From assembly GCA_009775095.1 (NCBI GenBank), contig VSOZ01000007.1, positions 71,470 to 135,469 on the forward strand: a DNA stretch of 64,000 nt, given 5' to 3'. This document shows positions 42,206-51,029 of this stretch, piece by piece. How positions within the stretch are numbered: position 1 is the first letter of the stretch; each line of letters opens with the position of its first letter. The translations under genes were made by a program, and so were the position numbers. The notes below the pieces were generated by a model. The model searched no databases and had not been told where the DNA came from. It saw nothing but the letters and a program-made list of their open reading frames with translations. The stretch is from Muribaculum sp. GTDB taxonomy: Bacteria > Bacteroidota > Bacteroidia > Bacteroidales > Muribaculaceae.

Positions 42206-42213
42206 TATCTTTG
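42206..42213 (+). promoter_or_regulatory. -7 element of the susC operon promoter
   Basis: TATCTTTG matches TAnnTTTG. No TTG is found at the usual 19-21 bp upstream, so the promoter may need an activator. The predicted leader to the susC ATG is about 145 nt. Confidence 0.55.
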
Positions 42214-42362
42214 GGCATATCAAAATTGAATTTTGATGCAAAAAATGCTGTTGTTTTAAAATTTTGCTATTGTTTCTTCTGATTAGTAGCGTTTATGGTT
42301 TTGAAATGCTGTTTTTGTTTCATTTTGCAATTTAGAGTTTAATCAATCATATTAACTAATTT

Positions 42363-45300
42363 ATGGAAAAAAGATTATTGCTGTTATTGTCAGGTCTGAT
42401 CATCGGCATAGGACTTTTCGCTCAAGTCAAGGTGACGGGTGTGGTCCTTTCAGCCTCCGATGATGAGCCGCTGATCGGCGCAACCGTATCTGTCAAGGGT
42501 ACCAAGACAGCGGTTGCCACAGACCTCGATGGAAAGTTTACTATCACTGCTCCTTCCACCAACTCCCAACTGGAAGTGAAGTATGTGGGAATGAAGACTG
42601 TCACTGTTAAAGTACAAGGCACACCCATGCGCATAGTCATGGAGTCGAGCACTCAGGAACTCGAGGAAGTGGTTGTGACGGGTATGCAGAAGATGGATAA
42701 GCGCCTCTTCACCGGTGCGGCCACGAAAGTTGACGCCCAGCAGGCCCGCATAAGCGGTATGGCCGATATCTCGCGTTCGCTCGAAGGTCGTGCGGCCGGT
42801 GTGTCGGTGCAGAATGTATCGGGTACTTTCGGTACGGCTCCCAAAATCCGTGTGCGCGGTGCCACATCTATCTACGGTAGCTCCAAGCCGCTGTGGGTTG
42901 TTGACGGTGTCATCATGGAGGATGTGCTCGAAGTGTCGGCCGACGAACTTTCGTCAGGTAACGCCGAGACCCTTATATCATCGGCCATCGCCGGACTTAA
43001 CGCCGACGACATCGAGAGTTTCGACATACTGAAGGACGGTTCGGCCACATCTATATATGGTGCGCGCGCCATGGCGGGTGTGATTGTAGTCACAACCAAG
43101 AAAGGTACCGCAGGCCGCAACTCAATCAACTATACCGGTGAGTTCACCATGCGTCTGAAGCCCAGCTACAGCACATTCAACATCATGAACTCGCAGGATC
43201 AGATGGATATCTATCAGGAGCTTGCCAAGAAGGGTTATCTCAACTACGCCGAAATCGCCAACGCCTCGTCGAGCGGTGTATACGGTAAGATGTATCAGCT
43301 CCTGTCAGAGTACGACGCCACTACAGGCCAGTTCGGACTACCCAACACTCCCGAGGCCCGCGCCGCTTACTTGCGCGCCGCCGAGTATCGCAACACTGAC
43401 TGGTTTGACGAGCTTTTCTCGACCTCTGTCATGCAGACCCACTCCGTCAGCATTTCGTCGGGTACCGAGAAGGCGCAGCACTATGTATCGGCCAGTGCCA
43501 TGTACGACCCGGGATGGTATAAGCAGAGCCGCATACAGCGCTACACCGCCAATCTCAATTCTACCTTCAACATTTCCGACAAGGTGTCGGTCAACCTTAT
43601 AAGCAACGCATCGTTCCGCAAGCAGCGTGCCCCCGGTACACTCGGAAGCGACGTCGACATGGTGTCGGGTGAGGTGAAGCGCGACTTCGACATCAACCCC
43701 TATTCCTACTCGATGAACACCTCGCGTACTCTTGACGCCGGTGAGTTCTACACCCGCAGCTACGCTCCGTTCAACATACTCCATGAGTTGAAAAACAACT
43801 ACATGCAGCTTGGCGTCAACGACTTCCGTCTTACCGGACTGTTGACCTACAAACCTATCCGCAAAGTGGAGCTGTCGCTTCTCGGCGGTGTGCAGAAGAC
43901 CACTACCCAGCAGGAGCACTTCATAACCGATGACTCCAACCAAGCACAGGCCTACCGCGCCATGCCCACGTCAGCCATACGTGACAAGAACCCGTTGCTC
44001 TACACCGACCCCGACAACATTTATGCTCTGCCTATAACCATACTTCCCAACGGAGGTATCTACGAGCGCGCCGACCGCGACATGTTCAAGTGGGACATCC
44101 GTGCAGCCGCCCGCTACAACGACGTATTCAATGAAGACCACATCGTCAACCTCTACGCCGGTATGGAGACAAACTCCGTAGACCGCCACTCCACATGGTT
44201 CCGAGGCTGGGGTATGCAGTACAGCATGGGCGAGGTGCCCAACTACGCCTATCAGGCCTTCAAGCGCGGTCAGGAGGAGAACACTCCTTACTATTCGCTT
44301 ACCAACGCCCACCAGCGCAGCGTGGCATTCTTTGGCAACGTTACCTATTCTTACAAGAGCCGCTACACTTTCAACGGCACACTCCGTTACGAAGGCACAA
44401 ACCAACTCGGCAAAAGTCGTTCATCGCGCTGGTTGCCTACATGGAACATCTCCGGTTCTTGGAACGTTCACAACGAGTCATGGTTTGAACGCTTCGTGCC
44501 TACTTGGAGCCACATGACCTTACGCGCCTCTTACTCGCTCACCGGTGACCGTCCTTCGGTCAGCAACGCTTACTCCATTCTTATGGCGGCTAATCCGTGG
44601 CGTCCGTTTGCAGGCGTTGGTGAAAGCTCGCTTTACATAGATGACCTTGCCAACGGCTCGCTTACTTATGAGAAGAAGCACGAGCTTAACCTCGGTCTTT
44701 CTACCGGTGTGCTCGACAACCGCATCAACCTTGAGTTTGACTGGTACAAGCGCAACAACTTCGACCTTATCGGTGTGGCTACCACACAGGGTATAGGCGG
44801 TCAGATAACCAAGCTTGGCAACATTGCCGAGATGAAGTCGCACGGCGTCGAGCTCTCGCTTACCACCCGTAATATCGTCACCCGCGATTTCACTTGGACC
44901 ACCAACTTCATCTACTCTTACAACAAGAACGAAGTGACCAAGCTGGAGACTTCAAAGCGCATGTTTGACCTCATATCGGGCAACGGCTTTGCTCAAGAGG
45001 GCTACCCCGTACGCTCGCTCTTCTCCATACCGTTCAAGGGACTTAACGAAGAGGGTCTCCCCACGTTCCTCGATCAGAACGGCAATATCTCCGTTTCCGA
45101 CATCAACTTTCAGGCTTCCAACCCGGAACAGCTGAAGAATCTTGAATACTCGGGCAGCGTGGATCCCACCGACATCGGTTCGTTCGGCAATATATTCCGC
45201 TACAAGGGTCTTACACTCAACGTGTACATCACTTATTCGTTTGGCAATGTCATCCGTCTCGACCCCGTGTTCCGCAGCTCGTATGACGACCTTACAGCTA

Positions 45301-45680
45301 CTCCGAAGGAGTTCAAAAACCGCTGGGGTGTGGCCGGTGATGAGAAATTCACTACTATCCCGACTATAGCGTCTATACGCCAGAACAGGGATAACTATAA
45401 ACTGGCTTACGCTTACAATGCCTACAACTACTCTACCGAACGTGTAGCAAAAGGCGACTTCATACGCATGAAGGAGATATCGGTAAACTACGACTTCCCG
45501 CAGAAGGTGCTTAACGCACTTCGCCTTGCCCGCCTCAGCGCCAAACTTCAGGCCACCAACATGTTCCTGATCTACGCTGACAAGAAGCTCAACGGACAGG
45601 ATCCGGAGTTCTTCAACACCGGCGGTGTGGCGGCTCCCACTCCCAAGCAGTTTACGCTTACCGTTAACTTAGGTTTCTAA
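42363..45680 (+). CDS. SusC/RagA-family TonB-dependent outer-membrane transporter
   Basis: 1105-residue outer-membrane importer. Signal peptide to about residue 20 (GLFA), carboxypeptidase-regulatory-like domain at 22-93 (VTGVVLSASDDEPLIGATVSVKGT), TonB box region ELEEVVVTGMQ at 99-109, plug domain with the SusC signature SLEGRAAGVSVQNVSG and DIESFDILKDGSATSIYGARAMAGVIVVTTKKG, then a 22-stranded barrel ending in a C-terminal phenylalanine (LTVNLGF). It pairs with the SusD gene 21 bp downstream. No sigma/anti-sigma, hybrid two-component or SusR-like regulator is next to it. Confidence 0.96.
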   Translation: MEKRLLLLLSGLIIGIGLFAQVKVTGVVLSASDDEPLIGATVSVKGTKTAVATDLDGKFTITAPSTNSQLEVKYVGMKTVTVKVQGTPMRIVMESSTQELEEVVVTGMQKMDKRLFTGAATKVDAQQARISGMADISRSLEGRAAGVSVQNVSGTFGTAPKIRVRGATSIYGSSKPLWVVDGVIMEDVLEVSADELSSGNAETLISSAIAGLNADDIESFDILKDGSATSIYGARAMAGVIVVTTKKGTAGRNSINYTGEFTMRLKPSYSTFNIMNSQDQMDIYQELAKKGYLNYAEIANASSSGVYGKMYQLLSEYDATTGQFGLPNTPEARAAYLRAAEYRNTDWFDELFSTSVMQTHSVSISSGTEKAQHYVSASAMYDPGWYKQSRIQRYTANLNSTFNISDKVSVNLISNASFRKQRAPGTLGSDVDMVSGEVKRDFDINPYSYSMNTSRTLDAGEFYTRSYAPFNILHELKNNYMQLGVNDFRLTGLLTYKPIRKVELSLLGGVQKTTTQQEHFITDDSNQAQAYRAMPTSAIRDKNPLLYTDPDNIYALPITILPNGGIYERADRDMFKWDIRAAARYNDVFNEDHIVNLYAGMETNSVDRHSTWFRGWGMQYSMGEVPNYAYQAFKRGQEENTPYYSLTNAHQRSVAFFGNVTYSYKSRYTFNGTLRYEGTNQLGKSRSSRWLPTWNISGSWNVHNESWFERFVPTWSHMTLRASYSLTGDRPSVSNAYSILMAANPWRPFAGVGESSLYIDDLANGSLTYEKKHELNLGLSTGVLDNRINLEFDWYKRNNFDLIGVATTQGIGGQITKLGNIAEMKSHGVELSLTTRNIVTRDFTWTTNFIYSYNKNEVTKLETSKRMFDLISGNGFAQEGYPVRSLFSIPFKGLNEEGLPTFLDQNGNISVSDINFQASNPEQLKNLEYSGSVDPTDIGSFGNIFRYKGLTLNVYITYSFGNVIRLDPVFRSSYDDLTATPKEFKNRWGVAGDEKFTTIPTIASIRQNRDNYKLAYAYNAYNYSTERVAKGDFIRMKEISVNYDFPQKVLNALRLARLSAKLQATNMFLIYADKKLNGQDPEFFNTGGVAAPTPKQFTLTVNLGF

Positions 45681-45701
45681 AACAAGAAATAGAATACAGA
45701 T

Positions 45702-47291
45702 ATGAAAAAATATATGAAATATGCTTCGGCGCTTGCTTTGGCTATGCTTGCTCTGACGGGTTGCGATGACTTCCTTGACACGATGCCTGACAACCGGGCC
45801 ACACTTGATAGTGAAGAGAAGATCAAGGCAATGCTTACGTCGGCTTATAATGAAAACGACTACATAGTCGTAGCCGAGCTGTCATCGGACAATACTGATG
45901 ACATAGGAGAGGATAATCCTTATTCGACACGTTTCTATGACCAGTGTTACGGCTGGATTGACGAGACCGAAAGAGACAATGAATCGCTTGAACGTTTCTG
46001 GTCAAGCGCCTACATAGCCATAGCGTCGGCCAATGAAGCGTTGGCTGCAATTGAGACGGCCGCTCCATCTGCAACTATCGACGAGTGCCGCGGCGAGGCA
46101 CTTATAAGCCGTGCCTACAATCACTTCATGCTTGCCTGCATGTTCTGCCAGCCGTGGACCCAGAATGCAGCCTCCGAACTCGGTCTGCCCTATATGGAAG
46201 TTGCCGAAACGGAGCTTATGCCTCAGTATGAGCGCGGCAATCTCGCCGACTTCTATAAGAAGATAGAAGCCGACATCGAGGAGGGCCTCAAGTATATAGG
46301 TGACTCGCACTACAGTGTGCCCAAGTATCACTTCAATGTCAAGGCCGCCTACGCTTTCGCCGCCCGCTATTATCTCTATACAGAGCAGTGGGAGAAAGCT
46401 GTCACCTATGCCACCAAGTGCCTCGGTTCACAACCCAAGACCATGCTTCGCGACTGGAAGTCAATGGCTTCCATGACTCAGAGTCTTGATGCCATATCAA
46501 ATGAATATATAAATGCTTCGTCCAATGCCAACCTGCTGCTTATGACTGCTTACTCTCAGATGGGTGTGATATGGTCAAGCTGGTCACTCCGCTCGGGTGG
46601 ATGCAAACGCTACAGCCACTGTTCTTATCTTGCTGATAATGAAGATATGAGAGCCCGTAATATATATGGCTCCTACACCCAACTATGGCATCAGCCCAAG
46701 ATTTATAAGGCATCCGGTATGGACCGTGCCATATTCTGGAAGTACGGTGATCTTTTCGAGTACACTGACCCCGTGGCCCAAACCGGTTATCGCCGCGCCG
46801 TGTATCCCGCCTTTACATCCGACGAGGCCCTGCTTAACCGTGCCGAGGCTTACATAATGCTCAAGCGTTACGACGAGGCTGCCGCCGACCTTACCACTTG
46901 GATGCAGAACTTCACCAAGAGTACCAAAGTCCTGACTCCCGACAATATTCAGGAGTTCTACGAGCCTATCGGGTACTGCTACGACGATGAGACCGGTCTT
47001 CAGTCGACTATTAAGAAGCACCTCAACCCCGCATTTGCCATCGATGCCGAAGGCTCCGTTCAGGAGTGCATGCTACAGTGCATGCTACAGTTCCGTCGCC
47101 TTGAGACTATGCATGCCGGTATACGCTGGTTTGACATCAAACGCTATGGTATAGAAATCATGCGCCGCACTCATGACTCTACAGGTCAGCCTGTAAAACG
47201 TACTGACTTCCTTACCAAGGACGATAAGCGTCGTGCCCACCAGATACCGCTGAAAGTACGTGATGCAGGCTTTGAGGCCAATCCCCGTTAA
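45702..47291 (+). CDS. SusD/RagB-family surface lipoprotein
   Basis: 529-residue substrate-binding lid of the SusCD complex, anchored to the cell surface by lipidated C21 (MLALTGC). The SusD N-terminal block DDFLDTMPDNRATLDSEEKIKAMLTSAY, TPR helices with SRAYNHFMLACMFC, NRAEAYIMLKRYDEAAADL and the C-terminal FRRLETMHAGIRWFDIKRYG are all present. A 12-bp in-frame tandem duplication at 47067-47090 repeats CMLQ just before the RRLE motif. Confidence 0.95.
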   Translation: MKKYMKYASALALAMLALTGCDDFLDTMPDNRATLDSEEKIKAMLTSAYNENDYIVVAELSSDNTDDIGEDNPYSTRFYDQCYGWIDETERDNESLERFWSSAYIAIASANEALAAIETAAPSATIDECRGEALISRAYNHFMLACMFCQPWTQNAASELGLPYMEVAETELMPQYERGNLADFYKKIEADIEEGLKYIGDSHYSVPKYHFNVKAAYAFAARYYLYTEQWEKAVTYATKCLGSQPKTMLRDWKSMASMTQSLDAISNEYINASSNANLLLMTAYSQMGVIWSSWSLRSGGCKRYSHCSYLADNEDMRARNIYGSYTQLWHQPKIYKASGMDRAIFWKYGDLFEYTDPVAQTGYRRAVYPAFTSDEALLNRAEAYIMLKRYDEAAADLTTWMQNFTKSTKVLTPDNIQEFYEPIGYCYDDETGLQSTIKKHLNPAFAIDAEGSVQECMLQCMLQFRRLETMHAGIRWFDIKRYGIEIMRRTHDSTGQPVKRTDFLTKDDKRRAHQIPLKVRDAGFEANPR

Positions 47292-47334
47292 TCGACTCAG
47301 TAAGTTTTTGACAAAGTATTAAAGAAAAATTACA

Positions 47335-48237
47335 ATGAAAACAATCGAAATATTAAGCGTAGCGCTGTTGGCAGTGTCGGCTGCGGCTTTTACCGGTTGC
47401 TCGTCTGATGATCCCGATACAAGCATCAGCGTCATCACGCCCGACAACACCGATCCAACAGAGCTTGACACTTGGCTGCTCGCCAACTTCAACAAGCCAT
47501 ACAATATTGACTTCAAGTATCGTTACGAGGATATAGAGGGTGACTTTGACTACTATCTTGTACCGGCCCGTTATGAGGATGCCGTGACTATGGCTCATCT
47601 GGTTAAATATCTGTGTGTGGAGACCTACAACGAAGTAGCAGGCACTGACTTCACCTGCCGCTACTTCCCCAAGATGTTTTATACGGTAGGTGAGTGGGAA
47701 TACAAGAATAATGGCACGTTTGTGCTTGGTACAGCCGAGGGTGGCCGCAAGATATTCCTCGCCGGATTGAACTATCTTCCGCAGTATCTCGGTAATGCCG
47801 CCCAGCTCAACCACTATTACTTCAAGACTATCCATCATGAATTCACCCATATCCTCAACCAGACCAAGTCCATACCGGCCGACTTCCAATTGGTGACCGG
47901 ATCGGGATATGTGGCCGACATGTGGAGCGAGGAGCCTTTCCGGTCGGAATATATGGAAAACGGTTTTATATCCTCTTATGCGCAGCACTCCTATCAGGAG
48001 GACTTTGCCGAGATGATGTCAATCTACGTGACAAACAGCACGGAGGATTGGAACGCTATGCTGTCTGAAGCTTCTTCATCAAGTCGTGAGCTGATACTGC
48101 AGAAACTCGATATCGTACGTACCTATATGGAGGAACAGTTCAATATAGACATGGATGATCTCCGCGCCACTCTTCAGCGTCGTCAGAATGACGTGGTCAC
48201 AGGTAAGGTCGATCTTTCCGATTTAACAGTGGATTAA
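47335..48237 (+). CDS. SusCD-associated zinc metallopeptidase lipoprotein
   Basis: 300-residue lipoprotein (FTGC, lipidated C22) of the substrate-import-associated zinc metallohydrolase type. The gluzincin motif HEFTH lies at residues 168-172 (TIHHEFTHILNQT), with a downstream EDFAEMMSIY glutamate region that can supply the third zinc ligand. Members are found almost only inside SusCD operons of Bacteroidetes and are thought to act on peptides or glycoproteins at the surface. Third gene of the operon, 43 bp after susD. Confidence 0.87.
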   Translation: MKTIEILSVALLAVSAAAFTGCSSDDPDTSISVITPDNTDPTELDTWLLANFNKPYNIDFKYRYEDIEGDFDYYLVPARYEDAVTMAHLVKYLCVETYNEVAGTDFTCRYFPKMFYTVGEWEYKNNGTFVLGTAEGGRKIFLAGLNYLPQYLGNAAQLNHYYFKTIHHEFTHILNQTKSIPADFQLVTGSGYVADMWSEEPFRSEYMENGFISSYAQHSYQEDFAEMMSIYVTNSTEDWNAMLSEASSSSRELILQKLDIVRTYMEEQFNIDMDDLRATLQRRQNDVVTGKVDLSDLTVD

Positions 48238-48257
48238 CCGATTAAATTAATGAAATT

Positions 48258-49604
48258 ATGAAATTCAACAAAATATTACCGGCTATGCTGATAGCCTTAT
48301 CCGCTATGCTGCTTCAATCCTGTCTTAAAGATCAGGAAGATATATTCGATGAGCCGACAGCGCTCCGTATTCAAGAGGCACTTGACAATACAAAGAAAGT
48401 GCTTACAAGTTCTGAAAACGGATGGATATTTGAGTATTATCCTGACCGCAATATAAAATATGGCGGATATATTTATACAGTTAAGTTTGACAATACTCAG
48501 GCTACAGTGGGTTGTGAACTCGCACCGGGTGTTACCGAGACAAGTCTTTATAAGTTGACAAGTGACAACGGTCCGTCGTTGACTTTTGACTCCTACAACA
48601 CTCTAATGCACTTCTTCGCCACTCCATCATCGAGTAAATATCAGGCCTATGACGGTGACTTCGAGTTTGCCATCATGGATGTGACTGACGATGTCATCAA
48701 ACTGCGCGGAAAGCGCACCGGTAACATCATGTACATGCATCGTCTTGACAGTGATGCCGCACAATATATAAACGCAGTCACCGCTATGTCTGACAACATG
48801 TTCCTTACTTCAGCGGCCGGTACTGTCGGTTCACTTGCGGTCAATGTGGCTATTGACCTCGATGCACGCTACATGGAGTTTGCTTGGGGTGAGGGCGATG
48901 GTGGCCGCGCCGACGATGACAGCCGTGACGGCAGCTATTTTGTGCCGACCGCTACGGGTATACGCTTTTTGGAGCCGGTGAAGGTAGGTGATGCCGTTAT
49001 AGAGCAACTTGCCTATGATATAGAGAGCATGGTATATAGCGGAACCGATTCGAAGGGCGATGCCGTATCTATTGCAGGTACTTTGCCGGATGATTATTCG
49101 AAATTTGAAGAGTTTGCCGGTGAGTTCACGATATATTTCAACCCCGGTGGTGAGCCATCAACTGTCGATGTGACTTTTGTGCCCGACAAACCCAACAACC
49201 GTTATATTATAAAAGGCCTGAACGACAATTATGATGTCATAGCTACATTCAAGAAGTCAAAAGGAGTGCTTGAAATCTGCTCGCAGCAGATTGCGGTCGA
49301 GGAATCTACCGGCCGGCTCATATGGTTCTGCGCATGGGGTATAAACCCTGCTACCGGTTCCGGTTCGATTACATGGGATGAGGCTGCCGGTATGTATATC
49401 GTGAAAAATCCCGAACAACCCGGGGAATATGAATTTACCTCAAACGGATATAACGAATTGAGCTATCCGCCGAATTCATTTGCTGCATACTACTTCACCG
49501 GTTCTGTCGGCGGACAACCAAGAGGTCAGGCTGCCGGTAAATGGCGTGTCAAAGGCGGTGACGGTTATCAGATGACTTATATCGAAACTATGGTTAAAAA
49601 GTAA
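48258..49604 (+). CDS. DUF4302-type SusCD-associated lipoprotein
   Basis: 448-residue lipoprotein (LLQSC, lipidated C22). The start of the mature part, DEPTALRIQEALDNTKKVLTSSENGWIFEYYPD, matches the DUF4302 family as I know it. The remainder is beta-rich (KYGGYIYTVKFDNTQATV; FEFAIMDVTDDVIKLRGKRTGNIMYMHRL). Such proteins recur after SusCD and peptidase-like lipoproteins, probably as surface ligand-binding subunits, but the ligand is unknown. Twenty bp separate it from the peptidase gene. Confidence 0.8.
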   Translation: MKFNKILPAMLIALSAMLLQSCLKDQEDIFDEPTALRIQEALDNTKKVLTSSENGWIFEYYPDRNIKYGGYIYTVKFDNTQATVGCELAPGVTETSLYKLTSDNGPSLTFDSYNTLMHFFATPSSSKYQAYDGDFEFAIMDVTDDVIKLRGKRTGNIMYMHRLDSDAAQYINAVTAMSDNMFLTSAAGTVGSLAVNVAIDLDARYMEFAWGEGDGGRADDDSRDGSYFVPTATGIRFLEPVKVGDAVIEQLAYDIESMVYSGTDSKGDAVSIAGTLPDDYSKFEEFAGEFTIYFNPGGEPSTVDVTFVPDKPNNRYIIKGLNDNYDVIATFKKSKGVLEICSQQIAVEESTGRLIWFCAWGINPATGSGSITWDEAAGMYIVKNPEQPGEYEFTSNGYNELSYPPNSFAAYYFTGSVGGQPRGQAAGKWRVKGGDGYQMTYIETMVKK

Positions 49605-49616
49605 AATAAGAGCGAC

Positions 49617-50843
49617 ATGAAAAAGATATTTAATATACTTATTATAACCGTCATGGCAGGCGTCGCTTTCACGGCGTGCGATGACGATGATGACAAGTGG
49701 GTCGGCGACGGCACTTCGACCCTGCAGGTGATAAGCCGCGAGACCTCATTCCCCGCAGCCGCTTCGCAAGGCACTATCGTGGTCGATACCGCCGAGCCCG
49801 TGACTGTAAGCTCATCCGATCAAGGATGGGTGACTACGGCGGTGAACGGCAATACGGTAACTGTCAGCGTCACCGAGAATTCCTCGCTTGAGGGCCGTAC
49901 TTCAAACCTGACCATAAAGGCAGGTGACAAGACCACCGAGATTGCCGTGATTCAAGCCGGTCTGATCTTTGATATGGGCGGTGTGCTCAACATCGGTTCG
50001 GGTGATAAGGCCACAACCCTTACATATCCTTTGAAAGCTAATGCTCCCTTAACCGTAACTACCGATGCTGACTGGTGCTCCGCCTCAATCGTCGATGACG
50101 CACTTGTGGTGACTATGACCGAAAACAATACGGGTCATGTGCGCCGCTGCAACATATCATATAAAATCGGTACTATCGAAGACCGCATCCCGGTTGCGCA
50201 GTGCGACTTCGCCAAGGACATAGCCGGTGAGTGGAGATTTTATTACTATAATAAATCCGGTCAGCTTAATGGCTTCTTGTGCGATGTTTTGAAAAGCGGT
50301 TCAAAATACTATCTTGATTTGGGTGATGGCGATAAAGTTCCCTTGACATTCAATGCCACGACCGGAGGTCTTAGTGTAAAGGGTGGACAGTTTGTACGTA
50401 ACTATGTTGAAGACGGTAAGACATATTATATGTATACTATCTTGAATGAAACTTCAACAACTTATTATACATGGGGCGCATCAGCCGGCATGGTTGCCGA
50501 TATTACTTATGCTGTACTTAGTGACGGTACTCCTATAAGTGTAGGTTTCTTTGAAGATGATGGCGGATGGGGTACTCATGTATCCGATGCTTTGCGTCTT
50601 GATTTATTTACATCTAAAACGACTGTCAACAGCAATACGCGGGCAGGTACTTATTTTACGATGATACAACCGTATCTATTACGAATAGAACCTACGGCAG
50701 AGGCCGCTTTAATGGCAGCTCCCGCACGTAGCGGTGTAGTCCGCTCCGGTATGCCTGTTATCGACTCGTTTGGCAAGAATATTATGCTCCGTCAGTCAGA
50801 GTCGGTTGCGGTTGATGCCACGACAGCACGCGAAGTGCGTTAA
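49617..50843 (+). CDS. BACON-domain surface lipoprotein
   Basis: 408-residue lipoprotein (AFTAC, lipidated C21, followed by five Asp, a surface-export-like acidic start). Two tandem BACON-like beta-sandwich domains are visible: about residues 35-112 (ends LTIKAGDKTTEIAVIQAG) and 115-205 (SIVDDALVVTMTENNTGHVRRCNISYKIG). The C-terminal half starts IAGEWRFYYYNKSGQL and looks like a separate beta domain. BACON domains often bind carbohydrate or mucin; ligand is not known here. Last gene of the operon. Confidence 0.8.
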   Translation: MKKIFNILIITVMAGVAFTACDDDDDKWVGDGTSTLQVISRETSFPAAASQGTIVVDTAEPVTVSSSDQGWVTTAVNGNTVTVSVTENSSLEGRTSNLTIKAGDKTTEIAVIQAGLIFDMGGVLNIGSGDKATTLTYPLKANAPLTVTTDADWCSASIVDDALVVTMTENNTGHVRRCNISYKIGTIEDRIPVAQCDFAKDIAGEWRFYYYNKSGQLNGFLCDVLKSGSKYYLDLGDGDKVPLTFNATTGGLSVKGGQFVRNYVEDGKTYYMYTILNETSTTYYTWGASAGMVADITYAVLSDGTPISVGFFEDDGGWGTHVSDALRLDLFTSKTTVNSNTRAGTYFTMIQPYLLRIEPTAEAALMAAPARSGVVRSGMPVIDSFGKNIMLRQSESVAVDATTAREVR

Positions 50844-50876
50844 TCTCGGCTACAAAAACAGCTTTATACTACAGAA

Positions 50877-50914
50877 CGGAGGGTGTACCTGTGAAGGCAC
50901 ACCCTCCGGCTTTT
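50877..50914 (+). terminator. Terminator of the susC operon
   Basis: A perfect 10-bp stem (50877-50886 with 50899-50908) with a 12-nt loop and a short GCTTTTA tail, 33 bp after the last stop. Confidence 0.7.
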
Positions 50915-50963
50915 ACCGGCTTGCGTATCCCGTTTATTGCTCAAGTTAGTCTAATTGGTCTAA

Positions 50964-51014
50964 TACGACAACAGCCCCTGCCGAGGAGAAGCTTCGGCAG
51001 GGGCTGTTGTCGTA
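50964..51014. repeat. Perfect 21-bp inverted repeat without T tract
   Basis: Arms 50964-50984 and 50994-51014 are perfectly complementary around a 9-nt spacer, 16 bp from the carB stop. No T run follows on either strand, so it is not a standard intrinsic terminator. It may stabilise the carB 3' end or work with Rho. Confidence 0.75.
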
Positions 51015-51029
51015 GATTGCGCAAGTACG

